From Bacteroidota bacterium (GTDB lineage: Bacteria > Bacteroidota > Bacteroidia > B-17B0 > Aurantibacillaceae): 47,559 nt of DNA. Location of the stretch: the NCBI GenBank assembly GCA_005787585.1, contig SYAL01000019.1:1-47559 (forward strand), written 5' to 3'. Below, one piece after another: positions 9,030-17,133 of this stretch; position 1 is the stretch's first letter; each line of letters opens with the position of its first letter. Made by a program: the position numbers and the translations under genes. Below the pieces are notes generated by a model, which saw only the letters and a program-made list of their open reading frames with translations, was not told the DNA's origin and ran no database searches.

Positions 9030-9359
9030 CTAATTGTCGTTATATTTTATTGCTATCCCTGAAACAACCGGATACCAGGCTTGAAAGTCATACTTAATAT
9101 TAACTACTGCATCAGCTTTTAATTCGGTCGCTTTCTTTTTTAGTCCGTTAAGTAACTGTTGAGGTGTATGAAAAATGGCGCCATCAGTCTGAATGTAGCT
9201 AACTTCAATATATTTTCTGTTTGGCAACTTAGTCGTAAACAATTCAATTGATTCGTTTTCACACTTTGTCAAGGAAACGACTCTTGTTGTCGTGCAATTT
9301 GAAATTATTGTAGTTAAAATTAATCCAAATAGGACATTTTTTAATTTATTATTTTTCAT
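9030..9359 (-). CDS. Small putative lipoprotein, downstream of carbonic anhydrase
   Basis: A 109-residue protein of unknown function. It starts with a basic N-terminus and a hydrophobic segment ending in ISNC (Cys22), a plausible but non-standard lipobox because Asn precedes the Cys. The mature part has alternating beta-like segments (YIEVSYIQTDGAIF), a helix (LLNGLKKKATELKADAVV) and NIKYDFQAWYPVVSGIAIKY, which recalls small YbjQ/RcsF-like alpha-beta domains; that resemblance is from memory and weak. It lies 40 bp after the carbonic anhydrase on the same strand and is presumably the last gene of that operon. Confidence 0.6.
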   Translation of the reverse strand: MKNNKLKNVLFGLILTTIISNCTTTRVVSLTKCENESIELFTTKLPNRKYIEVSYIQTDGAIFHTPQQLLNGLKKKATELKADAVVNIKYDFQAWYPVVSGIAIKYNDN

Positions 9360-9399
9360 TTGTGAAAAAGAGTTTTATTTGTTGGGCATATAATATTTA

Positions 9400-10062
9400 T
9401 TACAAACCTAAATTCATAGTTTCAGGATAAAAAATAACTTCTCCAGTTGAGATATCGTGAGTGCCCCCAACAATTCCAATTTGGCCACTTTCAATCATTT
9501 CTTTAAGGATTATGCTCCGGTGCATAATAGACTTTACTGTCCTCTTAACATTTATGGTTGAAACATTTTCTACGAAAACTGAATTGTTAGAATTACGATT
9601 TTCTGTTGTTAGAGTTTCTTCATCAACCGCAGGTCTAATTTTGGTTAGCAATGCTGTTAAGTTGCCCATTTCTACATGGTCGCAAGCGCCTTTTACAGCT
9701 CCACATTTAGTGTGACCTAACACCACAATGATTTTTGAACCTGCAACTTTACAAGCAAATTCCATACTCCCTAAGATGTCTTCATTAATTATGTTTCCTG
9801 CAATACGAATACTGAAAATGTCACCAAGTCCTTGGTCAAAGATCAGCTCGGCAGAAGTTCGACTATCAATGCAACTAAGTATAACCGCGAAGGGATACTG
9901 CCCGTCTGTGGTTTCGTTTGCTTGTTGTAAAAGATCACGATTAATCTTAAGATTATTTACAAATCGCTTATTGCCTTCAATTAATAGATTTAAAGCCATT
10001 GAAGATGTTGTGGCTGTTTGCATTTCTTTTGTTAATGTTTTCATTTTTATTTTATATTTCAT
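9400..10062 (-). CDS. Beta-class carbonic anhydrase
   Basis: Interconverts CO2 and bicarbonate using a zinc ion. The 220-residue protein has all expected ligands: Cys64 and the Asp66-Arg68 dyad in LSCIDSR, and His117 with Cys120 in LGHTKCGAV. There is no long signal peptide, so it is probably cytoplasmic. Start: the ATG at 10062 overlaps the stop of the upstream bestrophin gene as ATGA, which supports translational coupling; an ATG at 10044 is possible. The partnership with an anion channel suggests it supplies or consumes bicarbonate crossing the inner membrane. Confidence 0.94.
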   Translation of the reverse strand: MKYKIKMKTLTKEMQTATTSSMALNLLIEGNKRFVNNLKINRDLLQQANETTDGQYPFAVILSCIDSRTSAELIFDQGLGDIFSIRIAGNIINEDILGSMEFACKVAGSKIIVVLGHTKCGAVKGACDHVEMGNLTALLTKIRPAVDEETLTTENRNSNNSVFVENVSTINVKRTVKSIMHRSIILKEMIESGQIGIVGGTHDISTGEVIFYPETMNLGL

Positions 10063-10949
10063 AATAAGTAAAATTTATCCTGTTTTTCTTGTATTGTTAA
10101 TTCGATTTCATTTAATAGCTGTTTAATATTTATTTCAATAGTCTTTGCAATAGAAGTCATTGCAGTGTCTGTTGGCTTGTTCTCAAATGGGTCTTGCATA
10201 TGTGTAGCAGATTTTTCTAATAAAAAAAATGCAGATGAAATGGCAACTAGCAGTGGGATTTCAAAAAAACCATCTACACGTAAAGCAACGGCGAGCGTGA
10301 CAACAAAAAGGTATATAATGGCATGAAGAAACAAGCGATAGGTGACAGGAAATACTGTTGTTTTTATTCGTTCCGATTTCCCTTGAGCATCACAAAGTCT
10401 AATCAATGTATTGTCCAATTGCAATTGAGAAAAAATATCTAACTGATTAGTTTCCTTTAGTTGTTTAATATCACTAGCATTTAGTTGAAGCAATGCTAAA
10501 GGTTTATTGTTATGTTTTTTTATTTCTTTTAAATCTTCATCGGAGATAAACCCATCCAAATTATCAGTGGGATTTAATCCTCTAAGAGATTGCCCCAAAG
10601 AATAACACCAAGCAATTTGTCTGAACGCAATTTTTTTAATTTTTTCATCATTTCCCTTTGAAGTCAAGCTTTGCAACTGAATTACTAAACTCCGTGAGTC
10701 GTTAACTATTGCACCCCATGCTTTGCGGGCTTCCCACCATCTGTCGTAAGATTGACTGAGTTTAAATGAGAGTAAAATTGAAATCGCTGTTCCTATAAAA
10801 GCAGGTATTGTTAAGGGCATATTTGGTAACAATTCTTGGTATTTTTCGGTAATAAAAAGTGCTGATAAAGATACGCTCAATATTATTATAAGGTCATATT
10901 TTATCATGTTTAAAATATAAGTCAGAGGTATTCGTTTAGTAAGAAGCAT
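10059..10949 (-). CDS. Bestrophin-like anion channel
   Basis: A 296-residue inner-membrane protein of the bestrophin/UPF0187 family, which forms pentameric channels for chloride, bicarbonate or other ions depending on the member. The diagnostic motif SYDRWWEARKAWGAIVNDSR is present near residues 66-85, after two N-terminal hydrophobic segments, with two more near residues 205-245 and a cytoplasmic C-terminal arm (DPFENKPTDTAM). It is the first gene of an operon with carbonic anhydrase (4-bp overlap) and a lipoprotein, read divergently from a TetR-type regulator. Ion selectivity cannot be read from sequence; bicarbonate is an inference from the neighbour. Confidence 0.88.
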   Translation of the reverse strand: MLLTKRIPLTYILNMIKYDLIIILSVSLSALFITEKYQELLPNMPLTIPAFIGTAISILLSFKLSQSYDRWWEARKAWGAIVNDSRSLVIQLQSLTSKGNDEKIKKIAFRQIAWCYSLGQSLRGLNPTDNLDGFISDEDLKEIKKHNNKPLALLQLNASDIKQLKETNQLDIFSQLQLDNTLIRLCDAQGKSERIKTTVFPVTYRLFLHAIIYLFVVTLAVALRVDGFFEIPLLVAISSAFFLLEKSATHMQDPFENKPTDTAMTSIAKTIEINIKQLLNEIELTIQEKQDKFYLL

Positions 10950-10968
10950 ATCAATAATTTTACCTCAG

Positions 10969-10995
10969 TAAATATAAAAACTAATATTTAAGCAA
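10969..10995 (-). promoter_or_regulatory. Candidate promoter of the bestrophin operon
   Basis: On the minus strand TTG (10995-10993) precedes TATATTTA (10976-10969) by 16 bp, shorter than the usual spacing of about 19, so the match is partial. The box lies 19 bp upstream of the bestrophin ATG. The upstream element overlaps the palindrome at 10994-11008. Confidence 0.35.
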
Positions 10996-11008
10996 TAGTA
11001 ATACTATT
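10994..11008. promoter_or_regulatory. Perfect palindrome, candidate TetR operator
   Basis: AATAGTA-A-TACTATT is an exact inverted repeat of 7+1+7 bases in the 117-bp gap between the divergent bestrophin and tetR genes. It overlaps the presumed -33 element of the bestrophin promoter and sits about 9 bp upstream of the tetR -33 element. TetR-family dimers usually bind such 14-20-bp palindromes next to their own gene, so binding here could control both directions. Confidence 0.5.
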
Positions 11009-11016
11009 ATAAATAA

Positions 11017-11046
11017 TTGTTAATTAAATTTATTATATTAATTTTG
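11017..11046 (+). promoter_or_regulatory. tetR-type regulator promoter
   Basis: TTG at 11017-11019 and TAATTTTG at 11039-11046 are spaced by 19 bp, a full match to the Bacteroidota -33/-7 pattern. Predicted transcription start is near 11052, leaving about 15 nt before the ATG at 11067. Confidence 0.65.
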
Positions 11047-11066
11047 AACGATCCTAAAATTTCTTA

Positions 11067-11744
11067 ATGAAATTACAATTCCAAATCAAAATGAATGAAG
11101 CCATATCTATTCGTAACCCACTAAGTACAGAATTAGGAAAGAATATTCTTAAATATGGTGTTCAACTGATTAACAAGATAGGATTTGAGACTTTTACCTT
11201 TAAGAAGTTAGCAGAAGATATTGGCACAACTGAAGCAGGTATTTACCGATACTTTGAAAACAAGCATAACTTACTGGTATACTTAACAGCTTGGTATTGG
11301 GGCTGGCTTGAATTTCAGATAAGTTTTCAAACCAATAATATCAAAGACCCTACTGTTAAACTAAAAAGGATAATAAAAATATTGGCTACTGCTGTTGAAG
11401 ATAATGAACAAACAAGTTACATAAACGAAAGTTTATTACATCAAATTATAATTGCTGAAGGGTCAAAGGCGTATTTAACAAAACAAGTTGTGGAAGATAA
11501 TAAACAACATTTTTTTAAACCTTACAAAGACCTTTGTGCTCTCATTGGTAATTTTATTTCAGAATGCAGTCCGAAGTATAAATATCCAAAGTCCTTAGCC
11601 TCCACAATGATTGAGATGGCACATTTTCAAAATTTCTTCATGAATAACTTACCCTCTCTTACCGATTTCGGTAAAACAAAAGAAGAAAGCGAAATAATAT
11701 CTTTTCTAAATGATTTAGTTTTTACCAGTTTGAAGAAAGTTTAG
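11067..11744 (+). CDS. TetR/AcrR-family transcriptional regulator
   Basis: A 225-residue DNA-binding regulator. The N-terminal helix-turn-helix reads FTFKKLAEDIGTTEAGIYRY followed by FENKHNLLVYL, the standard TetR layout; the C-terminal two-thirds is an all-helical ligand/dimer domain starting with TAWYWGWLEFQISF. The ligand is unknown. It is divergent from the bestrophin / carbonic anhydrase operon, and the shared 117-bp region holds its promoter and a 15-bp palindrome, which suggests local and autogenous control. The ATG at 11091 is an alternative start (MNEAISIRN) that would still keep the whole DNA-binding domain. Confidence 0.87.
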   Translation: MKLQFQIKMNEAISIRNPLSTELGKNILKYGVQLINKIGFETFTFKKLAEDIGTTEAGIYRYFENKHNLLVYLTAWYWGWLEFQISFQTNNIKDPTVKLKRIIKILATAVEDNEQTSYINESLLHQIIIAEGSKAYLTKQVVEDNKQHFFKPYKDLCALIGNFISECSPKYKYPKSLASTMIEMAHFQNFFMNNLPSLTDFGKTKEESEIISFLNDLVFTSLKKV

Positions 11745-11803
11745 ATTTCGTAAGTTGTTTTACTGGATACTAATAGAAGAAACACATAAAGAAAAAAGCG
11801 AAT

Positions 11804-11825
11804 AAAACTTAATATTAAGTTTTTT
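11804..11825. terminator. Palindromic bidirectional terminator candidate
   Basis: A perfect 20-bp palindrome (AAAACTTA, centre ATAT, TAAGTTTT; 11804-11823) between the convergent tetR and gldB genes. It is followed by extra T on the plus strand. It is AT-only except for one C/G pair per arm, so it would be weak; placement between converging genes is the main support. Confidence 0.4.
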
Positions 11826-11891
11826 AATACGAAACAAAGGATAAATGTTTTTGGTTAAGAAACAAATTGATTTAAAAACTATACTTGATTT

Positions 11892-12908
11892 CTATGGCCT
11901 ATATTTACTTTTACTTAAAATTTTCTGGGCATCGGTTTCATTCATTAGATCAGATAAAGTGACTAGTTTATTATTTTTCATATAGCTTTTAACAATTTGC
12001 CAACCTACCCACATTGCAATTCTTGGTGGGCAATCCTTACTTATAGCTCCGGTAAATGGTCCATCGCTGGTTAATTCTCTTAAAATTTTTAAATCATTTT
12101 CATATAATCGATTTTTTTCGGCAAAATATCCCCATAATTGTTTTTCATATTTGGTACAATATTTAATTTGTTTTTCAGAGTATGAAAAAATTAAACTGTC
12201 TGCCGTATTTGGCAATAAAGCATTGAGAGCATAATAAAGTTTACCATAAAAAATAGTATGGTTAATCAAAGTATTTATAGGTTCAGAATTATCAAATTCT
12301 GTTAAAAGCCAGGCTCTCATCATATCAGGTAAAATATGATCTTTTGTAAAGTTTTTTGTTTGATATTTAGGTAGATTTAACATTCGATAAAATTTCGCAG
12401 TATCGCCTAAGTACATGTCTAAGCCTATTATCAATGAATTATCAGAATAAGCCATCGAATAATTCCATCCAGTAACACAGGTAATAATATTTTTTGGGGT
12501 AGGTTTTTTCGGAAAATGATATTTAAATCGTTTTACACATTCTGTGGTATTTTGAGTTAATTCGTCAAAATAAGCATCAGAATATATTTTTTTTATATAT
12601 TTATTAGCTTCATTAATATCTTTGTCATTTACAAAAGAAAGAACTTGGGGTTTATAAAGAGAATCTTCTATTCCGTTTAAATGAATTGAATTTATTAAAA
12701 ACCGATTATAAAACTGTCCATATTTTTCATCTAAATACTTTGATTTTAAATCAAAATTTTCATAATTTATGCTAAATAAATCCTCATCTAATCTCATTAC
12801 TTTTAAAGGTTCTAAATTAATATCAGAAATATCAACATCTAAATGATTATGATTACAACTAAATAGGAGAGAAATAATGACTAAATAAATGATAAAGAAA
12901 TATTTCAT
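11892..12908 (-). CDS. gldB: Gliding motility lipoprotein GldB
   Basis: A membrane-anchored lipoprotein needed for gliding and linked to the type IX secretion apparatus in Flavobacterium-like bacteria; its exact role is not established. The protein (338 residues from my start) begins with a signal peptide ending LLFSC, so Cys18 is the lipidated residue. Family features include ITCVTGWNYSMAYSDNSLIIGLDMYLGD in the middle and the conserved C-terminal pattern CPPRIAMWVGWQIVKSYM. I chose the ATG at 12908 rather than 12941 because it gives a proper lipoprotein signal. It stands alone between a convergent regulator and the divergent accB. Identity rests on remembered family pattern. Confidence 0.82.
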   Translation of the reverse strand: MKYFFIIYLVIISLLFSCNHNHLDVDISDINLEPLKVMRLDEDLFSINYENFDLKSKYLDEKYGQFYNRFLINSIHLNGIEDSLYKPQVLSFVNDKDINEANKYIKKIYSDAYFDELTQNTTECVKRFKYHFPKKPTPKNIITCVTGWNYSMAYSDNSLIIGLDMYLGDTAKFYRMLNLPKYQTKNFTKDHILPDMMRAWLLTEFDNSEPINTLINHTIFYGKLYYALNALLPNTADSLIFSYSEKQIKYCTKYEKQLWGYFAEKNRLYENDLKILRELTSDGPFTGAISKDCPPRIAMWVGWQIVKSYMKNNKLVTLSDLMNETDAQKILSKSKYRP

Positions 12909-13067
12909 TTTATTTTTATATTGATTTGTAAAAATAATCATTTAAAAATTAAGATTTCTTAATCATCAAAACAGCTAATTTTAAGTCTTTTTTATAAATT
13001 AAATGGCAAAAAACATGTTTTATTAAAGAAAACAAGCTAAAAATAACGTATTTTAATAAATTTAATA

Positions 13068-13075
13068 TACTTTTG
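13068..13075 (+). promoter_or_regulatory. -7 box of accB
   Basis: TACTTTTG matches TAnnTTTG exactly and lies 27 bp before the accB ATG at 13103, leaving a short untranslated leader. This placement also argues against translation starting at the TTG at 13073, which would fall within the box. Confidence 0.45.
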
Positions 13076-13102
13076 ACTTCAGTAAATTTAAACCATAATA
13101 TT

Positions 13103-13570
13103 ATGAAGTTAAACGAAATTCAAGATTTAATAAAGTTTGTTTCAAAAAGCGGGGTTAGCGAAGTTGAACTAGAAACAAAAGAAATAAAAATTGTGATCAG
13201 AACACCCAAAACAGCTGCTCCAATTGTGATGCAGCAACCAGTATTAGTGCCTCCTCCAATACAAGCTGTAGTTGCCACAGCAAGTGAAACAAAACCACCA
13301 ACATCAGTTTTAGGGATAGATGAATCAAAATACTTAGTTATAAAGTCTCCTATGATTGGAACATTTTACCGATCTGCAGGTCCAGATAAGCCTCAATTTG
13401 TTGGTATTGGTGATGAAATATCTGTAGGTAAAACTGTTTGTATTATAGAAGCCATGAAATTATTTAACGAGATTGAAAGTGATATTAAAGGGAAAATCAT
13501 TAAGGTTTTGGTAAACGACGCGTCACCAGTTGAATACGATCAACCTTTATTTTTAGTTGATCCGTCTTAA
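13103..13570 (+). CDS. accB: Biotin carboxyl carrier protein of acetyl-CoA carboxylase
   Basis: Carries biotin between the carboxylase and transferase subunits in malonyl-CoA formation, the first step of fatty-acid synthesis. The 155-residue protein has an N-terminal region typical of AccB (MKLNEIQDLIKFVSKSG), a Pro/Ala-rich linker (about 36-65), and a C-terminal biotinyl domain with the biotinylation motif EAMKL at Lys119. The ATG at 13103 is chosen because it matches the family start and lies downstream of the -7 box. accC follows after 88 bp on the same strand; the transferase subunits accA/accD are not in the window. Confidence 0.94.
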   Translation: MKLNEIQDLIKFVSKSGVSEVELETKEIKIVIRTPKTAAPIVMQQPVLVPPPIQAVVATASETKPPTSVLGIDESKYLVIKSPMIGTFYRSAGPDKPQFVGIGDEISVGKTVCIIEAMKLFNEIESDIKGKIIKVLVNDASPVEYDQPLFLVDPS

Positions 13571-13658
13571 AATAATATAATTTTAGTTTAAAAAGGCTAT
13601 AAATTATATGATTTGAAGTTTTATAAGCTTTAAAATTAATTATTAAAATTTTATAAGG

Positions 13659-14999
13659 ATGTTTAAAAAAATATTAATCGCCAATAGGGGCGAAATAGCT
13701 TTAAGAATAATTCGTACTTGCCGAGAAATGGGTATAAAAACTGTGGCAGTTTATTCAACAACTGATAAAGATTCTTTAAATGTTAAATTTGCTGACGAAG
13801 CAGTTTGTATTGGCCCCCCCCCCAGTAAAGATAGTTATTTAAACATGGCAAATATCATTGCGGCCGCAGAAATTACCAATTCAGATGCTATCCATCCTGG
13901 TTATGGTTTTTTAAGCGAAAATGCCAAATTTTCTGAAATTTGTCACCAAAATAAAATAAAGTTTATTGGTGCCTCACCAGAGATGATAAACAAAATGGGA
14001 GATAAAAGTAATGCTAAATCAACAATGATTGCAGCTGGAGTTCCTTGTGTTCCAGGATCGGAAGGTTTATTAGAAAATGTAGAAGAGGGTATAAAATTAG
14101 CAAAAGGTATAAAATATCCCGTAATTATTAAGGCTACGGCCGGGGGAGGTGGAAAAGGAATGCGAATTATTTGGAAAGAAGAAGAATTTCAATCTGCTTG
14201 GGATAGTGCAGTTCATGAAGCTACAGCCGCATTTGGAAATGGGGCTATGTATATGGAAAAATACATTGAAGAACCTCGCCATATAGAAATACAAATTGTT
14301 GGAGATCAATATGGTAAAGCCTGTCACTTAAGCGAACGTGATTGCAGTATTCAACGTCGTCACCAAAAATTAGTAGAAGAAACGCCCTCACCATTTATGA
14401 CTAATGAATTACGTGAAGCCATGGGAAATGCAGCGGTTAAAGCCGCATTATCCATATCTTACGAAGGTGTTGGCACTGTAGAGTTTTTGGTAGATAAACA
14501 CAGTAATTTCTATTTTATGGCAATGACTACGCGTATTCAAGTAGAACATCCTATTACAGAGGAGGTCATTAATTATGATTTAATTCGTGAACAAATACTA
14601 GTGGCGGCGGGAGTTCCTATTTCAGGCAAAAATTATTACCCGCAATTACATGCCATAGAGTGCCGAATTAATGCAGAAAATCCTTTTATGAACTTTACAC
14701 CTTCTCCAGGTTTAATTACTACACTTCATACTCCAGGTGGTCATGGTATACGCGTTGATTCTCATGTATATAGCGGATATAGAATACCTCCTAATTACGA
14801 TAGTATGATAGGAAAATTAATCACTGTTGCCCAAACTCGAGAAGAAGCAATTGCAAAAATGCATCGTGCATTAAGCGAATATGTAATTGAAGGTATTAAA
14901 ACAACTATACCATTTCATATTAAATTAATGCAAAACGAAGACTTTAAAGCTGGAAATTATACTACCAAGTTCATGGAATCATGGGATTTTAAGGCTTAA
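13659..14999 (+). CDS. accC: Biotin carboxylase with altered metal-binding residues
   Basis: ATP-grasp enzyme that carboxylates biotin on AccB. The 446-residue frame is intact and full length: [14 protein letters not shown] at the N-terminus, the glycine-rich ATP loop [31 protein letters not shown] (Glu276 equivalent) and ECRINAENP. The strongly conserved segment normally read as [12 protein letters not shown] is here [12 protein letters not shown], so the metal-binding Glu288 and Asn290 of the E. coli enzyme are Ala288 and Thr290; the numbering coincides. Both changes are single A-to-C differences. The gene also carries a run of ten C (13814-13823, residues 52-55). If real, activity should be severely reduced; an assembly or base-call error is a serious alternative. 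Confidence 0.93.
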   Translation: MFKKILIANRGEIALRIIRTCREMGIKTVAVYSTTDKDSLNVKFADEAVCIGPPPSKDSYLNMANIIAAAEITNSDAIHPGYGFLSENAKFSEICHQNKIKFIGASPEMINKMGDKSNAKSTMIAAGVPCVPGSEGLLENVEEGIKLAKGIKYPVIIKATAGGGGKGMRIIWKEEEFQSAWDSAVHEATAAFGNGAMYMEKYIEEPRHIEIQIVGDQYGKACHLSERDCSIQRRHQKLVEETPSPFMTNELREAMGNAAVKAALSISYEGVGTVEFLVDKHSNFYFMAMTTRIQVEHPITEEVINYDLIREQILVAAGVPISGKNYYPQLHAIECRINAENPFMNFTPSPGLITTLHTPGGHGIRVDSHVYSGYRIPPNYDSMIGKLITVAQTREEAIAKMHRALSEYVIEGIKTTIPFHIKLMQNEDFKAGNYTTKFMESWDFKA

Positions 15000-15006
15000 C
15001 TATATT

Positions 15007-17133
15007 TTAAGTAATTTTATTAATTAACTTTTCTAAAATATCAATAGCACTTTTACTAATTACAGTTCCTGGTCCGAAAATAAAAGATACGCCTGCCTCA
15101 TATAAAAAGTCGTAGTCTTGTTGCGGAATAACACCTCCAGCAACAATCATCACATCTTCTCTACCGTATTTTTTTAATTCGTTAATTACTTGAGGAACAA
15201 GTGTTTTGTGGCCAGCAGCTAAACTCGAAATACCCAAAATATGCACGTCATTTTCAATTGCTTGCTTAGCAACTTCGGCAGGAGTTTGGAATAGTGGACC
15301 AATATCAACATCAAATCCCATATCGGCAAAACTGGTAGCTATAACTTTTGCTCCTCGATCATGCCCATCTTGTCCCATTTTAGCAACCATAATTCTGGGA
15401 CGACGGCCATCTATGACAGCAAATGAATCTGCCAATTCTTTCGCTTTTAAAAAATTTATATCCATTTTTATTTCTTTACTATAAACTCCTGATATTGATT
15501 TAATTTGAGCTTTATATCGTCCGTAAACTTTTTCTAATGCTGAAGATATTTCTCCTAACGAACATCTCAATTCGGCTGCAACAATAGTAAGTTCTAACAA
15601 ATTTCCCTTACCGGTTTTAGCAGCTTCGCTTATGGCATTTAATGCATCGTTTACTTTACTTTGATTTCGCTCAGCTTTCATTTTATTTAATCTCTCAATT
15701 TGCTGGCTTCTAACTTTTGTGTTATCAACATCTAAAACTTCAACTATTTTTTGTTCATCTATTTGATAACGATTAACACCCACAATAATATCTTTACCGC
15801 CATCAATTCGGGCTTGTTTTTTGGCGGCAGACTCTTCAATTCTCATTTTTGGTATGCCAGTTTCGATGGCTTTAGCCATGCCACCTAAGCTTTCAATTTC
15901 TTCTATTAAAGTCCAAGCTTTTTTTGTAATTTCATGCGTAAGTAATTCTAAGTGATAACTGCCACCCCAGGGGTCTACTACTTTACAAATATTTGTTTCG
16001 TATTGCAAAATTAATTGAGTATTTCGTGCTATTCGAGCGCTAAATTCGGTTGGTAATGTAATGGCCTCATCAAAGGCATTAGTATGTAAACTTTGTGTGT
16101 GCCCCATAACAGCGGCTAAAGCTTCGACTGTGGTGCGAGTTATATTGTTAAATGGGTCTTGTTCAGTTAGACTCCATCCACTAGTTTGACAATGTGTTCT
16201 TAATGCTAAAGATTTTGGATTTTTTGGATTAAACTGTTTTACAATTTTTGCCCAAAGCATTCTTGCTGCTCTCATTTTAGCTACTTCCATAAAATAATTC
16301 ATTCCAATGGCAAAGAAAAATGATATTCTGGGCGCAAAAGTATCGATGTTAAGCCCAGAATTTATTCCTGTTCGAAGATATTCTAAACCATCGGCCAAAG
16401 TATAAGCCAATTCAATATCGGCGGTAGCTCCAGCTTCTTGCATATGATATCCACTAATAGAAATTGAATTAAAACTTGGCATATTTTTAGAAGTAAACTC
16501 AAAAATATCAGCAATAATTTTCATACTAAATTTAGGTGGATATATATACGTGTTTCGTACCATAAACTCTTTTAAAATATCGTTTTGAATAGTTCCGTTT
16601 AACTTATCTAAACTTATCCCCTGCTCTTTAGCTGCGACAATATAAAAAGCTAATATTGGCAAAACAGCCCCATTCATAGTCATTGAAACACTCATTTTAT
16701 CTAATGGAATGCCATCAAATAAAATTTTCATATCCAAAACACTATCAATAGCAACGCCAGCTTTTCCAACATCACCTTCAACTCTATTGTTGTCACTATC
16801 GTAACCTCTATGAGTAGCCAAATCAAATGCTACGGAAAGACCTTTTTGACCTGCTGCTAAATTTCGTTTATAAAAAGCATTGCTATCTTCGGCGGAACTA
16901 AAACCTGCATATTGACGAATTGTCCAAGGATTTTTAATATACATGCTAGAATAAGGCCCTCTCAAAAAAGGAGATAATCCAGCTGAAAAATTTAAGTGTT
17001 CTATTTCTTTTAAATCAGAAAATTGATAGTTTTTTTTTATTTCAATTTCTTCGGCAGTTAAAAACACTTCTTCCGCTGGAATATTAATTTCTCCTTTTGG
17101 TGAATATTGAATATGCTCAAAAGATGTTCTCAT
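15007..17133 (-). CDS. mutB: Methylmalonyl-CoA mutase large (B12-binding) subunit
   Basis: Adenosylcobalamin-dependent rearrangement of (R)-methylmalonyl-CoA and succinyl-CoA, linking propionate, odd-chain or branched-chain catabolism to the TCA cycle. The 708-residue protein has the TIM-barrel domain ([55 protein letters not shown]) and a C-terminal cobalamin domain with the base-off motif [10 protein letters not shown], whose His591 ligates cobalt. It begins inside the stop of mutA (ATGA overlap), so the subunits are translationally coupled. No MeaB/ArgK-type chaperone, epimerase or cobalamin riboswitch was seen nearby. Confidence 0.96.
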   Translation of the reverse strand: MRTSFEHIQYSPKGEINIPAEEVFLTAEEIEIKKNYQFSDLKEIEHLNFSAGLSPFLRGPYSSMYIKNPWTIRQYAGFSSAEDSNAFYKRNLAAGQKGLSVAFDLATHRGYDSDNNRVEGDVGKAGVAIDSVLDMKILFDGIPLDKMSVSMTMNGAVLPILAFYIVAAKEQGISLDKLNGTIQNDILKEFMVRNTYIYPPKFSMKIIADIFEFTSKNMPSFNSISISGYHMQEAGATADIELAYTLADGLEYLRTGINSGLNIDTFAPRISFFFAIGMNYFMEVAKMRAARMLWAKIVKQFNPKNPKSLALRTHCQTSGWSLTEQDPFNNITRTTVEALAAVMGHTQSLHTNAFDEAITLPTEFSARIARNTQLILQYETNICKVVDPWGGSYHLELLTHEITKKAWTLIEEIESLGGMAKAIETGIPKMRIEESAAKKQARIDGGKDIIVGVNRYQIDEQKIVEVLDVDNTKVRSQQIERLNKMKAERNQSKVNDALNAISEAAKTGKGNLLELTIVAAELRCSLGEISSALEKVYGRYKAQIKSISGVYSKEIKMDINFLKAKELADSFAVIDGRRPRIMVAKMGQDGHDRGAKVIATSFADMGFDVDIGPLFQTPAEVAKQAIENDVHILGISSLAAGHKTLVPQVINELKKYGREDVMIVAGGVIPQQDYDFLYEAGVSFIFGPGTVISKSAIDILEKLINKIT

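Noticed and set aside
9461..10126. Open frames on the plus strand opposite the carbonic anhydrase and bestrophin genes
   Set aside because: Both minus-strand genes have full family motifs; the opposite frames have no recognisable domain and are by-products of codon composition.
9030..11744. Bestrophin cassette as a recently transferred island by base composition
   Set aside because: Sample GC of the carbonic anhydrase gene (about 37-38%) is similar to that of conserved genes such as dxs, so composition gives no clear support.
13073..13102. TTG at 13073 as the start of accB
   Set aside because: It falls inside the -7 box TACTTTTG; the ATG at 13103 matches the family N-terminus.
13659..14999. 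accC as a pseudogene
   Set aside because: The frame is intact, full length and otherwise fully conserved. Two substituted residues do not make it a pseudogene; reported instead as an unusual active site.
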